Assembly (NCBI GenBank): GCA_947561715.1
Contig: OX387203.1
Location: 11,098,001-11,162,000 of the forward strand
DNA: 64,000 nt
Source: Ascidia mentula
Taxonomy: Eukaryota; Chordata; Ascidiacea; Phlebobranchia; Ascidiidae
Direction: 5' to 3'
Numbering within the stretch: the stretch's first letter is position 1; every line of letters begins with the position of its first letter. Under the pieces are notes generated by a model that saw only the letters and a list, made by a program, of their open reading frames with translations, had not been told where the DNA came from and ran no database searches. Position numbers and translations under genes: made by a program. Shown one piece after another: positions 17,195-29,900 of this stretch.

Positions 17195-20100
17195 TTATGT
17201 TTCTAGTATATTAAATATGCTGTTGGAGTCTTCATCTAATCGAGGTTTCTTCGAGATTTGAAGACTCGATTCATTACTTTTGCTCTTTTTGGACATTTTA
17301 CGTGGTGATACCACCTGGAAGAGGAACAGTTTGTTAAATTGGAAAATTGTTAAAAATGTTTTCGTGTTCAACCAACATTACCTTAAAAACCATCTTATCC
17401 GAGTTTTGTGCGCCTTGAATAAAGTTCGCTTCTTTAAAATGTGCAAACTTTGACAACACGTTTGCATTTCTTTGCAGGAAGGAAAATTTGTTGACAGTCT
17501 ACAAATAAAACATGCCAAACAATTAGAAGTAAACACACGGAAAAACTTAAAATACTGCAGCGTACTACTGCACATCAACAAAATAAAATAAGACTAACTT
17601 TGATTGGTTGGAGACTATTGGAGCGTGTCAACAATGTAGGTTTGCCTGCAAATATCAAAAACGACCTTAGAAAGATTTAAATAAGTACTCTTTCATAGCG
17701 TAGGCTTATTGAGACCCAAAAACAAATGCCTTTAAAAATCCAAACTATGACTAACATACTTTTGGAATCTTCATTAACTTCTGCAAGAATATTTCTGGAA
17801 GCAATTACGTTTTTCCCCAGCTTGAGTAACTGAGAGTCCTCATCAATTTCCCTGAAGTTTGAAGTTTTATGACACTTCTAATTCGCATAATTTTTATGTT
17901 GAATTTATTATTACCCAATTTCAGTAGATTGTGAACACAAATATTCTTCTCGTTCTAATCTCATTTTCCTCCAAGAACTTTCCTCATTATCATCTTTTAC
18001 TTCAGCTTCATCATTCTCATCACCAGATGAGAACATTTCTTCATTTATACTCGAGTCTGGAAAAGTAACAGCATTGTAAAGCAGTGCTCTGCAAACTTTA
18101 GTCAATATATGAGGCCTTGGCAGAATCTACTTTAATCAGCCAAATGATTTGTTCAACTGTGGTCATGTCAAAAGCTCAAATGTTTTGTCACAACACAACA
18201 TTGTTGTTTCAAGAAATTGTAAAATGACCCTACTGAGCAAAAAACATAAGATTGATGATATTATATTCATTCATTGGGTTATTTTTTGCCCAAACACGAC
18301 CATAAGTTTTTCGGTAACTGAAGAACGTGAGAGTGTGGGCAGGGTAATGCTGGAACAACCTTCAGGTTTTCGGTGCCAAGCGTCACCTTTGATCTAATTA
18401 CTTCAACAATATTATACTATGTACCAAAAGAGGGTGTGTAAAATGGTTGGTAATTTGAAGGGGGTACAGACAAGGAAAAGGGTTAAGAATCCCTGAGTTA
18501 GATTTAGTAATTTATAATTTACCAATGTTTTTCCAGTGAAACTTTCTCTTTCTACGTAGCTCAACATTATCTTCAACAAATGCTTCTTGTAGAAGATCAA
18601 TATGTCTCTGGTCTTCATCCATCAGTTGTTTTAAATGGACTTTATTGACCTGAACAAGGATCCCCACATTTCAGAATACATGAATCATATAGAGTAGGAC
18701 ATATCTTATGGTAAACAAAAATATCACAGTCTAAACGCCTGTCATTATGATATTGTACATTAACATTTAAATATTTAACATTTACTGTCAAATACTGCTC
18801 TTCTGGTAAACTTTATTTTATCGACGATTCAGCTGTTATGCAACAGCCTTTATCAGGAGGTATGAAATGTAAATCAAGCAAACATTGTCCACATTGCTTG
18901 ATTTACATTTCATACCTCCTGATAAGGACTGCTGCATAACAGCCGAAACATCGATAAAATAGAGTTTGTTAGAAGAGCAGTATTCAGCAATAAAACATGC
19001 CTGGCAGTGTCAGCAACAATTTATTTATTGTCAAGCTAGAAAAAAACTTACATAATGTCAATAACTTGACGTTATTGTTTGTATTGCATAAAATAAAACA
19101 CCCCTAGTAACAAAAATATTATTTTCAAATTTGTATTTTTAACCTGGTCATGAATGACATCTTCTTGTGGAAGAACTTCATCATTTTCCTCCTCCTCGTA
19201 AAAGTCTTAAATGTATATTATGATCGATTATGTCCGGTTATAGCAGCAGTGGAGCTGTTACAAACTGTCATGGCAATTCACAATTAAAATGATTTTGTTT
19301 GCAAGCATAAATTTAGGTTGTTGCGCCACCTTACAATTTGTAGGTCAAAAAGTTGTATGCAATAATTGTCCTATTCTACTTCTATGGCATAATAATTATG
19401 CCAATTAGGGCTTGTCAAAAGTCAAAAATGATCAAAAGGAGTTCTAATTGTAATCCAACAAAAGACACAAGCAACAGTCCAATAATGCATGATTCACAGT
19501 TTGCATTTGACCTATGTGAAGAAGCGTGTACGGTTACGAGTGTAGTTTCAGACAGGCTTGTGGTTTGATAAATATCGTTCCTGTCGACTTGCACCTGTTT
19601 CCTTTGTGAGTGTAAGAGTGTGCTTAGATTGATTGGGGACTTGATATAATACAGAAAAACAGTTTCACACATAGGGATCCATGGTCCAAAACGTTTGGAA
19701 ATCTCTGATCCAGATCATAGTATTATGAAGATTACAAACCATTGATCTCATCATCTTCGTCATCACTTCCAACATCTGAACCAGATAATTCTGCTTCCTC
19801 TTCCAGAAAATCTTTCATCATGGCTTGATTAACTGTTTTTTTTCTCCGTATAATTGTAATCTCTTCATCATCACTTTCCTGAATGCATAAAAACTTCATA
19901 ACAACAGGTTTATGCAACAACAAGCACAAATGTACCTCATTTTTTTCCTCATCTGAGAAAATCGGAGCAGTTTCTAAAAAATTAATAATATCTACAATCA
20001 TTTCTGAAGAACAAAAGTACACAATAAAAATGCAAAACCAAATTCTTGTCCAGTTTCTAAGCAAAAAAAATTTAATATATATGTAATTTTGTTCTGGCAT

Positions 20101-23100
20101 TTTCATACATTTCTGACCATCTCTTAATAGTTAGGAAAAACGATATTAAAAATTTAGAGACTGGAATTTGTGAAAATGCTTGGAAAATACACTTCATTTA
20201 TGATGGTGTTTGATGGGATCTCAGACTTTATCAACTAATGATCACATTTATTATTTTGTTGTGGGATATCTTAAGCTCATCAGTTGAAATAAAGTACAAC
20301 CGCAGCAGTTAGAAAGGTTCGAATATACATCATTTGCCAAATATGTGTTTTGCAGAGATTTATGACCTTGGAAAAACTATTGAATACCACACTGCAGCAA
20401 TTGTTTCGTATAATATTGTTTAAAGCAGAAATAAACATGTTTAACACCTACCCACTGACTTAATATATAAGATTGTGCAATCAATACCCATGTTGCTTTA
20501 TAAGACACAAACAGTGTAATGATCATAAAATAAAACAGGTAGTTTTTTGACAACCTAAAACCTTCTTTGGAGAAAAATACCTGCATTAACTTGAAATCCA
20601 AAACTTTCATTTCCATTAGAGGTCTCTAAATGTTCTGATCTTGTTGATTCTGGTTGAAAGGTTAAAAAATGGACATCATGAATAACTACTAATTGCAAAA
20701 ATAATCAAAATCGAAACAATTAAAACACCAATAGTCACAGTCAAACTCTGATAGAAAATGTGACAGACATAAATGGGAGAACGTCTGTTCAGCGTTCATA
20801 TTGCAGTAATGTGTCTTATATTGAATCACCGCTATTTTTTTTAATTTCAATTATTTGTTACGTCAAATAAAAATTCTTCATTTCACAGAATGATTCCCAT
20901 CATTTTACCTTGAAACTTTCCAGAACAAAGTTCAAGTAGTTGTGACATGTTACAATCATTTGCATTGTCATCTTCTGCTCCAGGAGGAAGGAAATTCAGT
21001 GACTGTAAAAAACTTGTGGAGTTAATTTGTTTATACCATTGTTAAAATGTTATGCCACACCTATGTCCAAAATAAACATGCTTTACAAAAAGTTTTATTT
21101 CCTGGGTGTACCCTTTTTTTGAGAAGTGCGACAGTCAGCAAGAACTTGGCACAAACCTTTTCAGACTTTGCTTCTTTGATAAAACCATCTGAATCAATAA
21201 ACTGTGATTCACCATCACCTCTTGATTGAGATACTGATGTGTTTGGAGAATGTGTAACACCGAATATAGAGTCCTCATCCAAATTTATCTGAAAACGAAA
21301 TTTCAGAAACATAAATGCAGCAATGAACTTAATAATTTAACACATTAACAGTTTAATTTAATTTAGTATACCAAAATACCAAATTTAATTGGTAATTTTT
21401 GGTAAAACACATATATGCATATACCATAGTATATATTCTTTCATACAGATTGATGTGTGCAACTTTGTTGAAATTGTTGTCTGCAATGGCATACCTACCT
21501 TTGGCTTTGAGCAATCTGAGATATCCGATAATTCTGGTTGATTAGGAGGTATCATGGAGCTATACATATTTTCAAATGAATGTTCAGATGGCTCATCTCT
21601 GCTGCAGTTTAATCTTCTGCGCACAAATTAACGAAGTGCATGAATAAATATACAACCTTTATTATTTTTAGAAACAACCATAATTTACACAAATTTCATT
21701 GATGTAAAATCTCGGAAACTAATTTTCAATTTTTACAGCATGAAAATATTAAAATTAATAACTCATGATCAATAAGCTGAACCAACTGGTTAATTTCCCA
21801 CATACCTAAATAGACACTATAGTTCACAACTGTTAACATTTTTTTTATGAATTGACCATTTTTACGAGCATGAATAACACAAGTATTATTCGTGCTTACA
21901 AGCGCTGTACTTAGTTTAACAGAACAATGTACTTACTTTACAGAATCATCAAAAAGAAGCAAAGACCCCTCTCTTGTAAACTGTGGTAAGGATGTTTCAT
22001 TTTTGCCAATAGGGGAAGTATTTTGAAAACTGGGCCTTGAATTGGATTCTAATAGAATGTAACAAAACATAGAAACATTAACATTACTTGGATGAAAAAA
22101 GGCATCTTTCTAATAAAGCACAAAATGCTTTAAAATATTTTCTATTGCCAATTTCAAAAATCTGTTAACATGATATAACTAAAAAACATGTGTTGCTTTA
22201 ACAGCTTTTGAGTAGTAGAAGATATATTTCCCAAACCTTCACTTTCATTGTCATCAATAACAGGAATTCTAGATTCTCTAGTTTCACAATTATTCTCTTC
22301 ATCCGAAGACTCGTTTTCTGACCAGTTATCACTTAATTCTTCCTCACTTTCATCTATTTCTTCATTATCAAGTCGGTGCATTGCCTAAAATATTTTATTT
22401 AAAATTGATGAGGTTTTTGCAAGCAAGAATCAGCAATAGTTTCCAGAATAAAAATAATTTACCTCTTTTTTTAATCTTTCTTGCATTCTTCGCTGCTTCA
22501 TTTTAGCATTTAGCTTGTCTTTTAGTTTACGGTAATCGCCACCACAAGAACTGATTAAGGGCTCTTTAAATCAATATTTGTACCATTAAACCAATATCAT
22601 ACATATTTACTACACAATACATTAATTTTACAAGTACCTGCACCATCTCTGGATAAATTTTCACTTGGTTCTGTTGCAACAATGACATTGTTGACCAACT
22701 CACATCCTGTTCCATCAGCTCTCTCCTCTTTCTGAACAACTCTGGAGTAAAAGAATGTTAATCATAACAAATAATAAGAAACCTCAAAGAATTACGTGAA
22801 TTGAACTCTTCTGGCCTTTGAAGCAACTCTGGCCTTTGAGTGATTCATGAATCTTTGCATGAGTTTTGACACACCAGTGGCCTCTGTTGCTTCTTCTGTG
22901 TCTCCATTCAAGCTAATAAATTCTAAATAAAAAAGGTACTTAAAATGTATTTGATATAAATTGACGCAATCACTACCTGATTTGTTTTTAGAATCATTCC
23001 CTGCTTTACTGATGGAGCAAAGTTTGGGTAGTTTAATTCCCATTGACTTTAACAACTTTTCCTTTTTACTTTGTAAACAGTTTTGTGTATTTATATTTGA

Positions 23101-25499
23101 TGGACATAGAGATTCATGTACATCCACACGATCATCCACTTTTTCTTTGCTTGCTGCTGTTATGCATTGTAGGTTGTCTGATTGTTTTTCAACAGCTGAA
23201 TCCTGTATAATTGGAAAAACCATTATAGATTAAATGTGTAAATAATAGTAAAATGGTTTTATCATGAAGAATATGTTTGCAATTCGCACAAACACCACTT
23301 CCATAAGCAATACATGCATTACTTACTGGTAACATAGCAAAGTGTGTTTGAAAAGTTTCTTTCCTAATAAACTAAAAAAACTAAACACATCACCTTTTTT
23401 TACTCCTTGTTTGGTAGGCTAGCCATTTCGTTGAGGTTTTTTTAAGGGATGACCAAATCAGTTTGCATATAAATTATTTTAGTGCCATTGGCGATTTTCG
23501 AGACTATTTTTCTTTATATAACAGAGTTGATCTTTTTTACATATCCGCATTTGATGAAAAAAAATGTCTTAGATGCATGCAAAATCAAGCATTCATTTGC
23601 TCAATGTAAATAATTAGTGTTTTACCTTTTCTTGTGGTTCAGTGAAAACAGATGGACGTTGCAAGAAATCTGACAACTTCTTTCTTTCCGGAACAAAATA
23701 TGGAAGATTAACAGCAGATTCTGTGAGATGCAAGTCACAGAAATATTAATTTGACCACAAAAGAAAACTTATTTTCAAGTTATGCCAAATTACCACGAAT
23801 CAGGCGTTGAGTTTCACTTTTTATTTCCATATCTGGCAAAACATGTAATCGTGGTTTTCGCTGTGTCCGCGACGTCTGTATTATTTCCTCATCATCACTC
23901 CATTCATGATCAACCTATTTATATGCGACCACACAGTACAGAATAACTGACCAAATCAATTGAGCAACTGACCTGGTTACTGTGTTGAGATGCTGCCTCT
24001 TTGTTGCGGAAAATTCTTATAGGAGGTGTTTCCCCGTCAGATTCATCACTGGAATCTTTACGTTATTATTCGTTAAAATCAATCAAACACAGAAAACATG
24101 AAAGAATTTGTCTCTAACTCATGTAAAATAATGATTTTTTTATTCTATTAGCAGGTACATTTTAACATGAAACAAACCAGGTAAAATTTATCATTAAAAG
24201 CAATTGTTTGGCTTTGGACAAAAAAATACATGTAGATAAATTACCAGATTCTTCACTTGACCCATCACTGTCTTCTTCTACTGCCACTGGTACCTAAATT
24301 ACAGAAAAAATTATGCATTGTTCAGTAACAAAACCTTAAGAAGATTATTCTTGTACATTTTTATTTTCATCGCCTGATTTATCTGAATCAGAAATGCTTG
24401 TTGTGAGTTGTTCCTGGTTGTTGTGAGTTTGTTCCAAGTCTTGCTTGTTTTGGAATGTTGTATCTGTTTATTGTCAAATCATGAAAATTTTTGCAAGATA
24501 TATGGGCTTCAATTTCAAACAATACCTAAATTGACAGAAGAATCTTTTGAACTCTCAGATGAATGAAGCTTTTCCTGTTGCCACTGTTTATAAAAAAATG
24601 TATGAAAGGATGCTTAGAAACAGGTATGGCAGTCCTATTCAAATTTACTTTACATAGAAATGTTTACCTCAAAACAAGTGTTTTTACCTTATTTAATTTA
24701 TCAGAATATGTTTTAGTTAAAGAGATAAATAAAGGTACAGCATTCACAATAATTCTATGGTAATTACACAATGTTACATATTGCCTGTAGACAGTGATTG
24801 GATTCAATATTTTAACATCCGGTTCTTTCACTACTAAAATGCCATAGTGACCCAGGGCCAATAAATATGGATCAGTTTTGTACAATGAAATGCAGGGTTC
24901 TACATATGCTTCTTACCAAATGGAACAAAAGGTTTGTGGAGGTCATAAAATTTATAGACCCAGCTGAATCCTACCACTGCTCATAGTTTTAGCTGATAGT
25001 CAAATTACTTACAGTATCATCCTGTTCAATGTCTGATTCCTCACTTTCAAGTATTTTTCTGGTGGTACTTGAGCGAAATGTATCTAAGAAATCACTCAGG
25101 TTAGGTTTAGATAATTGGGAATGCTAAAAAAGATCTACAAAAGCTTTAACATATGAAAAACATCAGTTTGACCGTGCAATTAACGTTCAACTTAAAAAAG
25201 TTTTCCACTCAAATTAGGAACAAACCGGCACTTATGCATTCAGTGGATATTACTCAATGGAGCTTCATAACGCCATGTCTACTTCAATGGATATTAACTC
25301 AGTAATTTGCAAATGTTTTGACAATAATTTTTGGACAAAGAAAACTTTCTATTTAGAGCAATTTCAGCAAAAATATGTGATGCGATTTGAATGTTTTACA
25401 TCATGTTTTGCCAATTTGTTTATTCTGTGTTTATTAGACTTCTATAATAGAACACTCATCAGTACCTGGCATTTCATCATCACTTGGAAGCAAAATCAT
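17195..25499 (-). CDS. CLSPN: Claspin, checkpoint and replication-fork adaptor
   Basis: Claspin travels with the replisome and presents Chk1 to ATR. Many small exons match human claspin in order: QLSKPNLSDFLDTF (about 25120), ESAVNLPYFVPERKKLSDF (23640-23725, a PIP-like/basic block), GIKLPKLCSISKAG (23000), LMQRFMNHSKARVASKARR (22800-22870), DKLNAKMKQRRMQERLKKEA (22450-22530), a long acidic block (22210-22380), IDSDGF (21180), LLELCSGKF (20912-20940, Chk1-binding type), EEEAELSGSDVGSDDED (19749-19805), RKRKFHWKNI (18530-18560) and SSWRKMRLEREEYL (17940-17990). The C-terminus NSIFNILET* (stop 17195-17197) parallels the human SIFKYLES end. The proposed first exon, MILLPSDDEMP from 25499, is acidic and claspin-like, but its donor phase does not fit the next exon I see, so the 5' end is tentative. 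Confidence 0.93.
18425..18500. mobile_element. Decayed hAT-like end in claspin intron
   Basis: A G-rich stretch ends AAAGGGTTAAGAATCCCTGA, whose reverse complement TCAGGGATTCTTAACCC is hAT-end-like. A partner end was not identified. Confidence 0.3.
18791..18984. repeat. Long palindrome (fold-back element) in claspin intron
   Basis: Arms 18791-18881 and 18894-18984 are 91-nt imperfect inverted repeats around a 12-nt loop, with roughly ten visible mismatches. The right arm reads CTGATAA (18919-18925), a GGaCUG/CAGCC hairpin, then CGAAAC (18944-18949), again in the order of hammerhead core elements but with the usual G of CTGATGA replaced by A. The left arm holds a more degenerate inverted copy. 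It is non-coding. Confidence 0.85.
19657..19712. mobile_element. hAT-like terminal remnant in claspin intron
   Basis: Reverse complement of the right part reads CAGAGATTTCCAAACGTTTT, followed by GGACCATGGATCCC, typical of hAT-MITE ends. The opposite end is not visible in the intron. Confidence 0.35.
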
Positions 25500-25695
25500 G
25501 TCGAAGTTTATAGTTGCTGTTTACAATGTAATCAAATTATTAAATGCATGTTTAAAGGGGTATGCTAGTATTTTGTATATATTTGAATACTTAATGCACT
25601 TATTCAAAACGTTTTAACCAACACACTGCTGATTGGCAATTGGGCTACAAAAATACTGAAGCTAGAATGCTATCCGCGAAACAAAGCTTGACAAC

Positions 25696-25887
25696 AAACG
25701 ACCAACTTTCTATCGCGGGCAAAATTAACTGACTTTTGTTTTTGTTTCGGTTTAATTGCAACTAGACCAACACGCATCAACATAGTTCGTAAAATACTCC
25801 TAATGGCTTTTATCCCCATTTCCACTTGCTTCGACGAACAAAAACAAAAGTCGGTTCATTTTTCCCGCGATAGAAAGTGGGTCGTTT
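25696..25887. repeat. MITE-like inverted repeat
   Basis: AAACGACCAACTTTCTATCG at 25696 pairs with its near-exact complement ending at 25887. The arms are about 52-55 bp with a handful of mismatches, and the spacer is about 85 bp. Both arms include CGCGGG and a run reading GACTTTTGTTTTTGTT. No clear target duplication is seen, so classification as a transposon is tentative. Confidence 0.7.
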
Positions 25888-26289
25888 GCTACAGCAAAAA
25901 CAACAAAAATCTTACAAGTATCAAGTACTGTACCGAGAACAGGCCATGTCAAATGTGCTCTTTCACATCAAAAAAGCAATAATCACTAAAGAACAACCAC
26001 GACAAACCGTTTCATTTTACAAACGAATTAAAAAAAAATTTATCTTATTTAATTATAATCTCAGTCAAATCAAGTTCCTTTTTGGGCAAAAGTTGACAGA
26101 GTCATGGTTCGTCATGATGCAAGAAAACTGAACAATAATTGCTTTTGGATCAAAGTCAAGGCCAAGGCGACAAATTGAGAGGAATCACATATAGTAGTTT
26201 GTCGGTGTACCGGAGTGGCCGATTACCATTGCAATGTGCTTATCCCAGTATTTGTAATTTGGTTTCTAATATTTGCCACAATTTAATAA

Positions 26290-26329
26290 TGTCACAATTC
26301 AAGAGTAACGTGTCACAATTCAAGAGTAA
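26290..26329 (+). repeat. Two-copy tandem repeat, 21-bp period
   Basis: TGTCACAATTCAAGAGTAA occurs at 26290-26308 and again at 26311-26329, a simple local duplication. Confidence 0.85.
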
Positions 26330-26990
26330 AGAGCACATTTGTATATGCCTTCATATAACGCCATATAATAGCCTGACGAATAATTGTAGAAATAATATTT
26401 GGGTTTTGTGAACTATTTAATTACTATAGGGTGCTTGATTCCACTAAACTGCTTGAAATGTTACAAAACAAATATCGAGCAAAGCAAACGACAAAATATA
26501 ATGCGCATGTCCAAAGTGCCGTGCGACGTCATTTATAAAATTTCAAAAATCGTTGTAAGAATCGGGATGCACTGTGGTGGACCCGCTAACCATGGTATTC
26601 TAAAAGAATTTGCACAGGAAAAAAGCAATATGGAACATTCACATTTAAAAAGAACTCCTATGTAATAAAGTACGCTTAACTGTTCTTTTAACGGACCACT
26701 AGGGTACATGTGGTTTAGGACTACGCTGTAAATCAGAGTCACAAGAAAACTGTGTTACACAGCGCGTTAACTTTTGTATTTCGCTTCAAAGGATTATATT
26801 CAGCCTTTGGCTACTTGATAAGTTTTATATGTGACGCAATGGCGTTTTACACCAAACAAGGAAGGAGGCGAATTGTTTACGATGGTATGTACGGTAACGT
26901 GATATACCATGTCAAAAGGTTTACGACTAACAAAGGAGATTAAATCAGTCGATTTGATCTCTTGTGCGGATGTGTAAATAATCTACCACA

Positions 26991-29900
26991 ATGTATGAAA
27001 CTATAGCAGGTAAGTAATGTTTGTTATTAAAACACCTTGGCGGTTCTTAAATTTTTCAATTGCGTCGGCGTTCAATGCATATAAAATATTTTGTTGTTTC
27101 ACCAAGATGGCTTGGTAGATTGTGATTCTTGTCTAAACAAACACGTTTTGTCTGAGGCAACTCGAACCTCGTAATTAGGAAGAGTGAAACTGGTTTGAAA
27201 GTTGCTTTTTGTTTGGATAACCAACACAACGTCTTTGTCCTGTCATTTTATGGTTTTTATGGTATCAGATCACGACTCAGATGATTGTGTTTTGGATGTA
27301 ACAGCCGCTACTTGCACATGTTACAGGCATCACAAACGTATTTGTTTGTTATGTGACGTAATAATGTGAAGTTTAATAACCGGGATAGTTTTTAGTGGTG
27401 TTTGCATGTTATGGTGAAATGTAGCCGTTGATTATAAGTGTTTAACAGTGTGTTACGATAAAATCATGTAGTTAAAGTTCAGTCAGTGTGAGGAATTTTT
27501 TTACGAGTTGTTTGTCATCTATATAGAAACACCAAGAGAAATATTGCCTCAGCTTTGTTCGCCCATGGCTGATGACGAAATAGCAATGAGTGATTATAGG
27601 TAAGGGGATTCTAAATCCATGAAATGATACCGAGCAAGTTTGGGAAAAACAGTTGATTCTACGCCTTATATACTGATTTAGATACAGAGGGTATTTATAC
27701 AATCTACGTGAGCCGCGTTACCCGGTTACAGGCCCGATCGGTTTTAAAGAAGTTGCAAGGACGTATCCTTTGAAATCCTCTTTAGTAAAAGGTGAGAGGC
27801 CAATTAACACAAAAGCCTGGCGTTATGTTGTGCTTTTTTGTAACTGGATACTTACACAATCTATGAAGTTATCGAGGGGGTCTTGAAATGCTATTAAACA
27901 ACGCGTTTATAATTAGACCTCTTGTATTGCAAAACCAACGGCGTTTTTATGCCAGATGTGTTGCAACACACGAACATTCAATTGTTTTTCGTCTTGTCCA
28001 CAAGGTTGTCATACCCGTCTTATACAAAATATTTCATTTTGTTTCGAAGAACTGTTCGTTTAAATTATTTTTGTTGTTACAATAGATTTAAGGAAAATTA
28101 TTGGGTTAATCCTGTTATTTTACTTTCCTACACAAAAACCCACTGGAAAAAATTGTACTAGCATATACGTATTAATTGATAATTTTTCGTTAAATTCGGT
28201 TTTACAAAATTGTTGGTTGTCTATTTATAATGATGGCAACTCCTATTTCTTAAGTAGGCTCTAGTCAAGTGATTCGTTTGTTTGTTTTACCGTATAGAAA
28301 TCAGATGCAATGAAATTTTCCATTCATTATTAATTTTTGACCCGTTTAACAAAACTGCCATCAGATTATGTGCGTCTAGGCAATTCCTTTGGAACTGGAA
28401 TTTTAATTTCCTGTTGGAAATGAGTATTTTGTGTTGTAATTTCTGCTTGAAAATGCAATTACAACCGCCAAGCATTACTCTTTCAAGTGTGCTTCATACC
28501 TTGCTTGTTTTGTCGCAATACCCCAAATATTTGCCGATGCTCCAAACCTTTAGACAAGTCAGAACAAGGGCGGGTCTATCACATACGCACATAATCCGCC
28601 GGCACAAAGCATGTGTGTTGTGGGCCCGGCGTAATATATTGTCAAAATGCAGGTAAACCAGTGTTACCGCCCAACCCCGGGAATGGATTCCTACATGGAT
28701 CTCCTACAGTCGGCAAGTTTTCGGAAACTGACAGAAAAGAACAAAAACAAAACATTCGTTTGATGGAAAAAACGTGAGAAAATCATCAGAATATTAGAAC
28801 TTGCTGTATCGCTGGTAAAATTGTAGTTAGTGTTAAAAAAATGTTTTTGTTGTCCGTAAAGGTCAGCTGAGCTGCGTAAACTCGAGCGTCAGCAATACGA
28901 ACGCCAGCAATTTACAGAAGAACATCAAGAAGCAAAAAACTTTCAAAATATTCAAAAAGCCCAAGAAAAGATGGAAGATCTTAAACTTTTAAAAACCTAC
29001 AATCCCTTTGGTCGGCCTGGCTTTGGCGCACCCAGAGTATGTCAAATTTCTATTTATGAAGGCTGTAGTTACGATTTAAACGCGGTTTTGATGTTTTCCA
29101 CTGTACAAGCATTTTATTTTGCCGTATATTTTGTATTTTTACAACATGCAGATTTATTTTTGAAAATTGTTTTTTTCAAATATTTTCTTAAATTTCCATT
29201 TTAGAAACAACTTTCACAACAGATTTTGTGATCATATTTATTTAAATATTGCAGGGTCATGACAAAAATAGCTTAATGATGACGAAAGCGCTCCAGTCGA
29301 AAGACGGTGTTGGAATTGTTCAGGAAAATACAACGCTTCAAATTCCAAGGTAACACGTTGGTGAAATAAAAAGCACTTTGCAAAGTTTTATTTTGGCAGA
29401 CAATTTCCCAAAAATCGGGTTCAACGCTACGAAGATGACCGTATGAGGCGCTATAGGGTAGACAAAAAAACTGCGAAGAAATACAAGCAAGAATTGGGTA
29501 AATTTATAATCATCTTGAGATAAAAATGTGTAAGAACTGTTGCAATTTTTAAGACGCGTTGATCGACGTGAAAAAGCAACAAGCTAAAGTTATTGATGGA
29601 ATCGAAAAACATCGGGAGGATCAAATGATTGGATATGACCCGTTTGGTAAACCAGGAGCAGGAGCACCGAATATCGACGACAGTGGTGAGTAGCAATTAA
29701 GTGTTTAGTAAAGTTTAGACAGATCAGAACAGAACAGAAAGTACAAATGTGCATTAATCTGCACAAAGGGGGATTGTCTACTCGACGTAGTGTCAGTTTG
29801 TCGTATGTCAATCATCCGATGGATGCAGTCAATTTAGAGAAGAGAGCGAAACTAAGGAGCCGAAACAGAACAGGTTAGAGAGAAAAAAAGTGCAAAGGCA

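Larger units (their letters stand above)
25500..26990. promoter_or_regulatory. Divergent intergenic region, claspin and GKPGxGAP gene
   Basis: The two genes are transcribed away from each other across about 1.5 kb, so both promoters should be here. I see no clear TATA box or operator. The region holds a palindromic element (25696-25887) and a short tandem repeat (26290-26329). No coding exon is supported. Confidence 0.5.
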
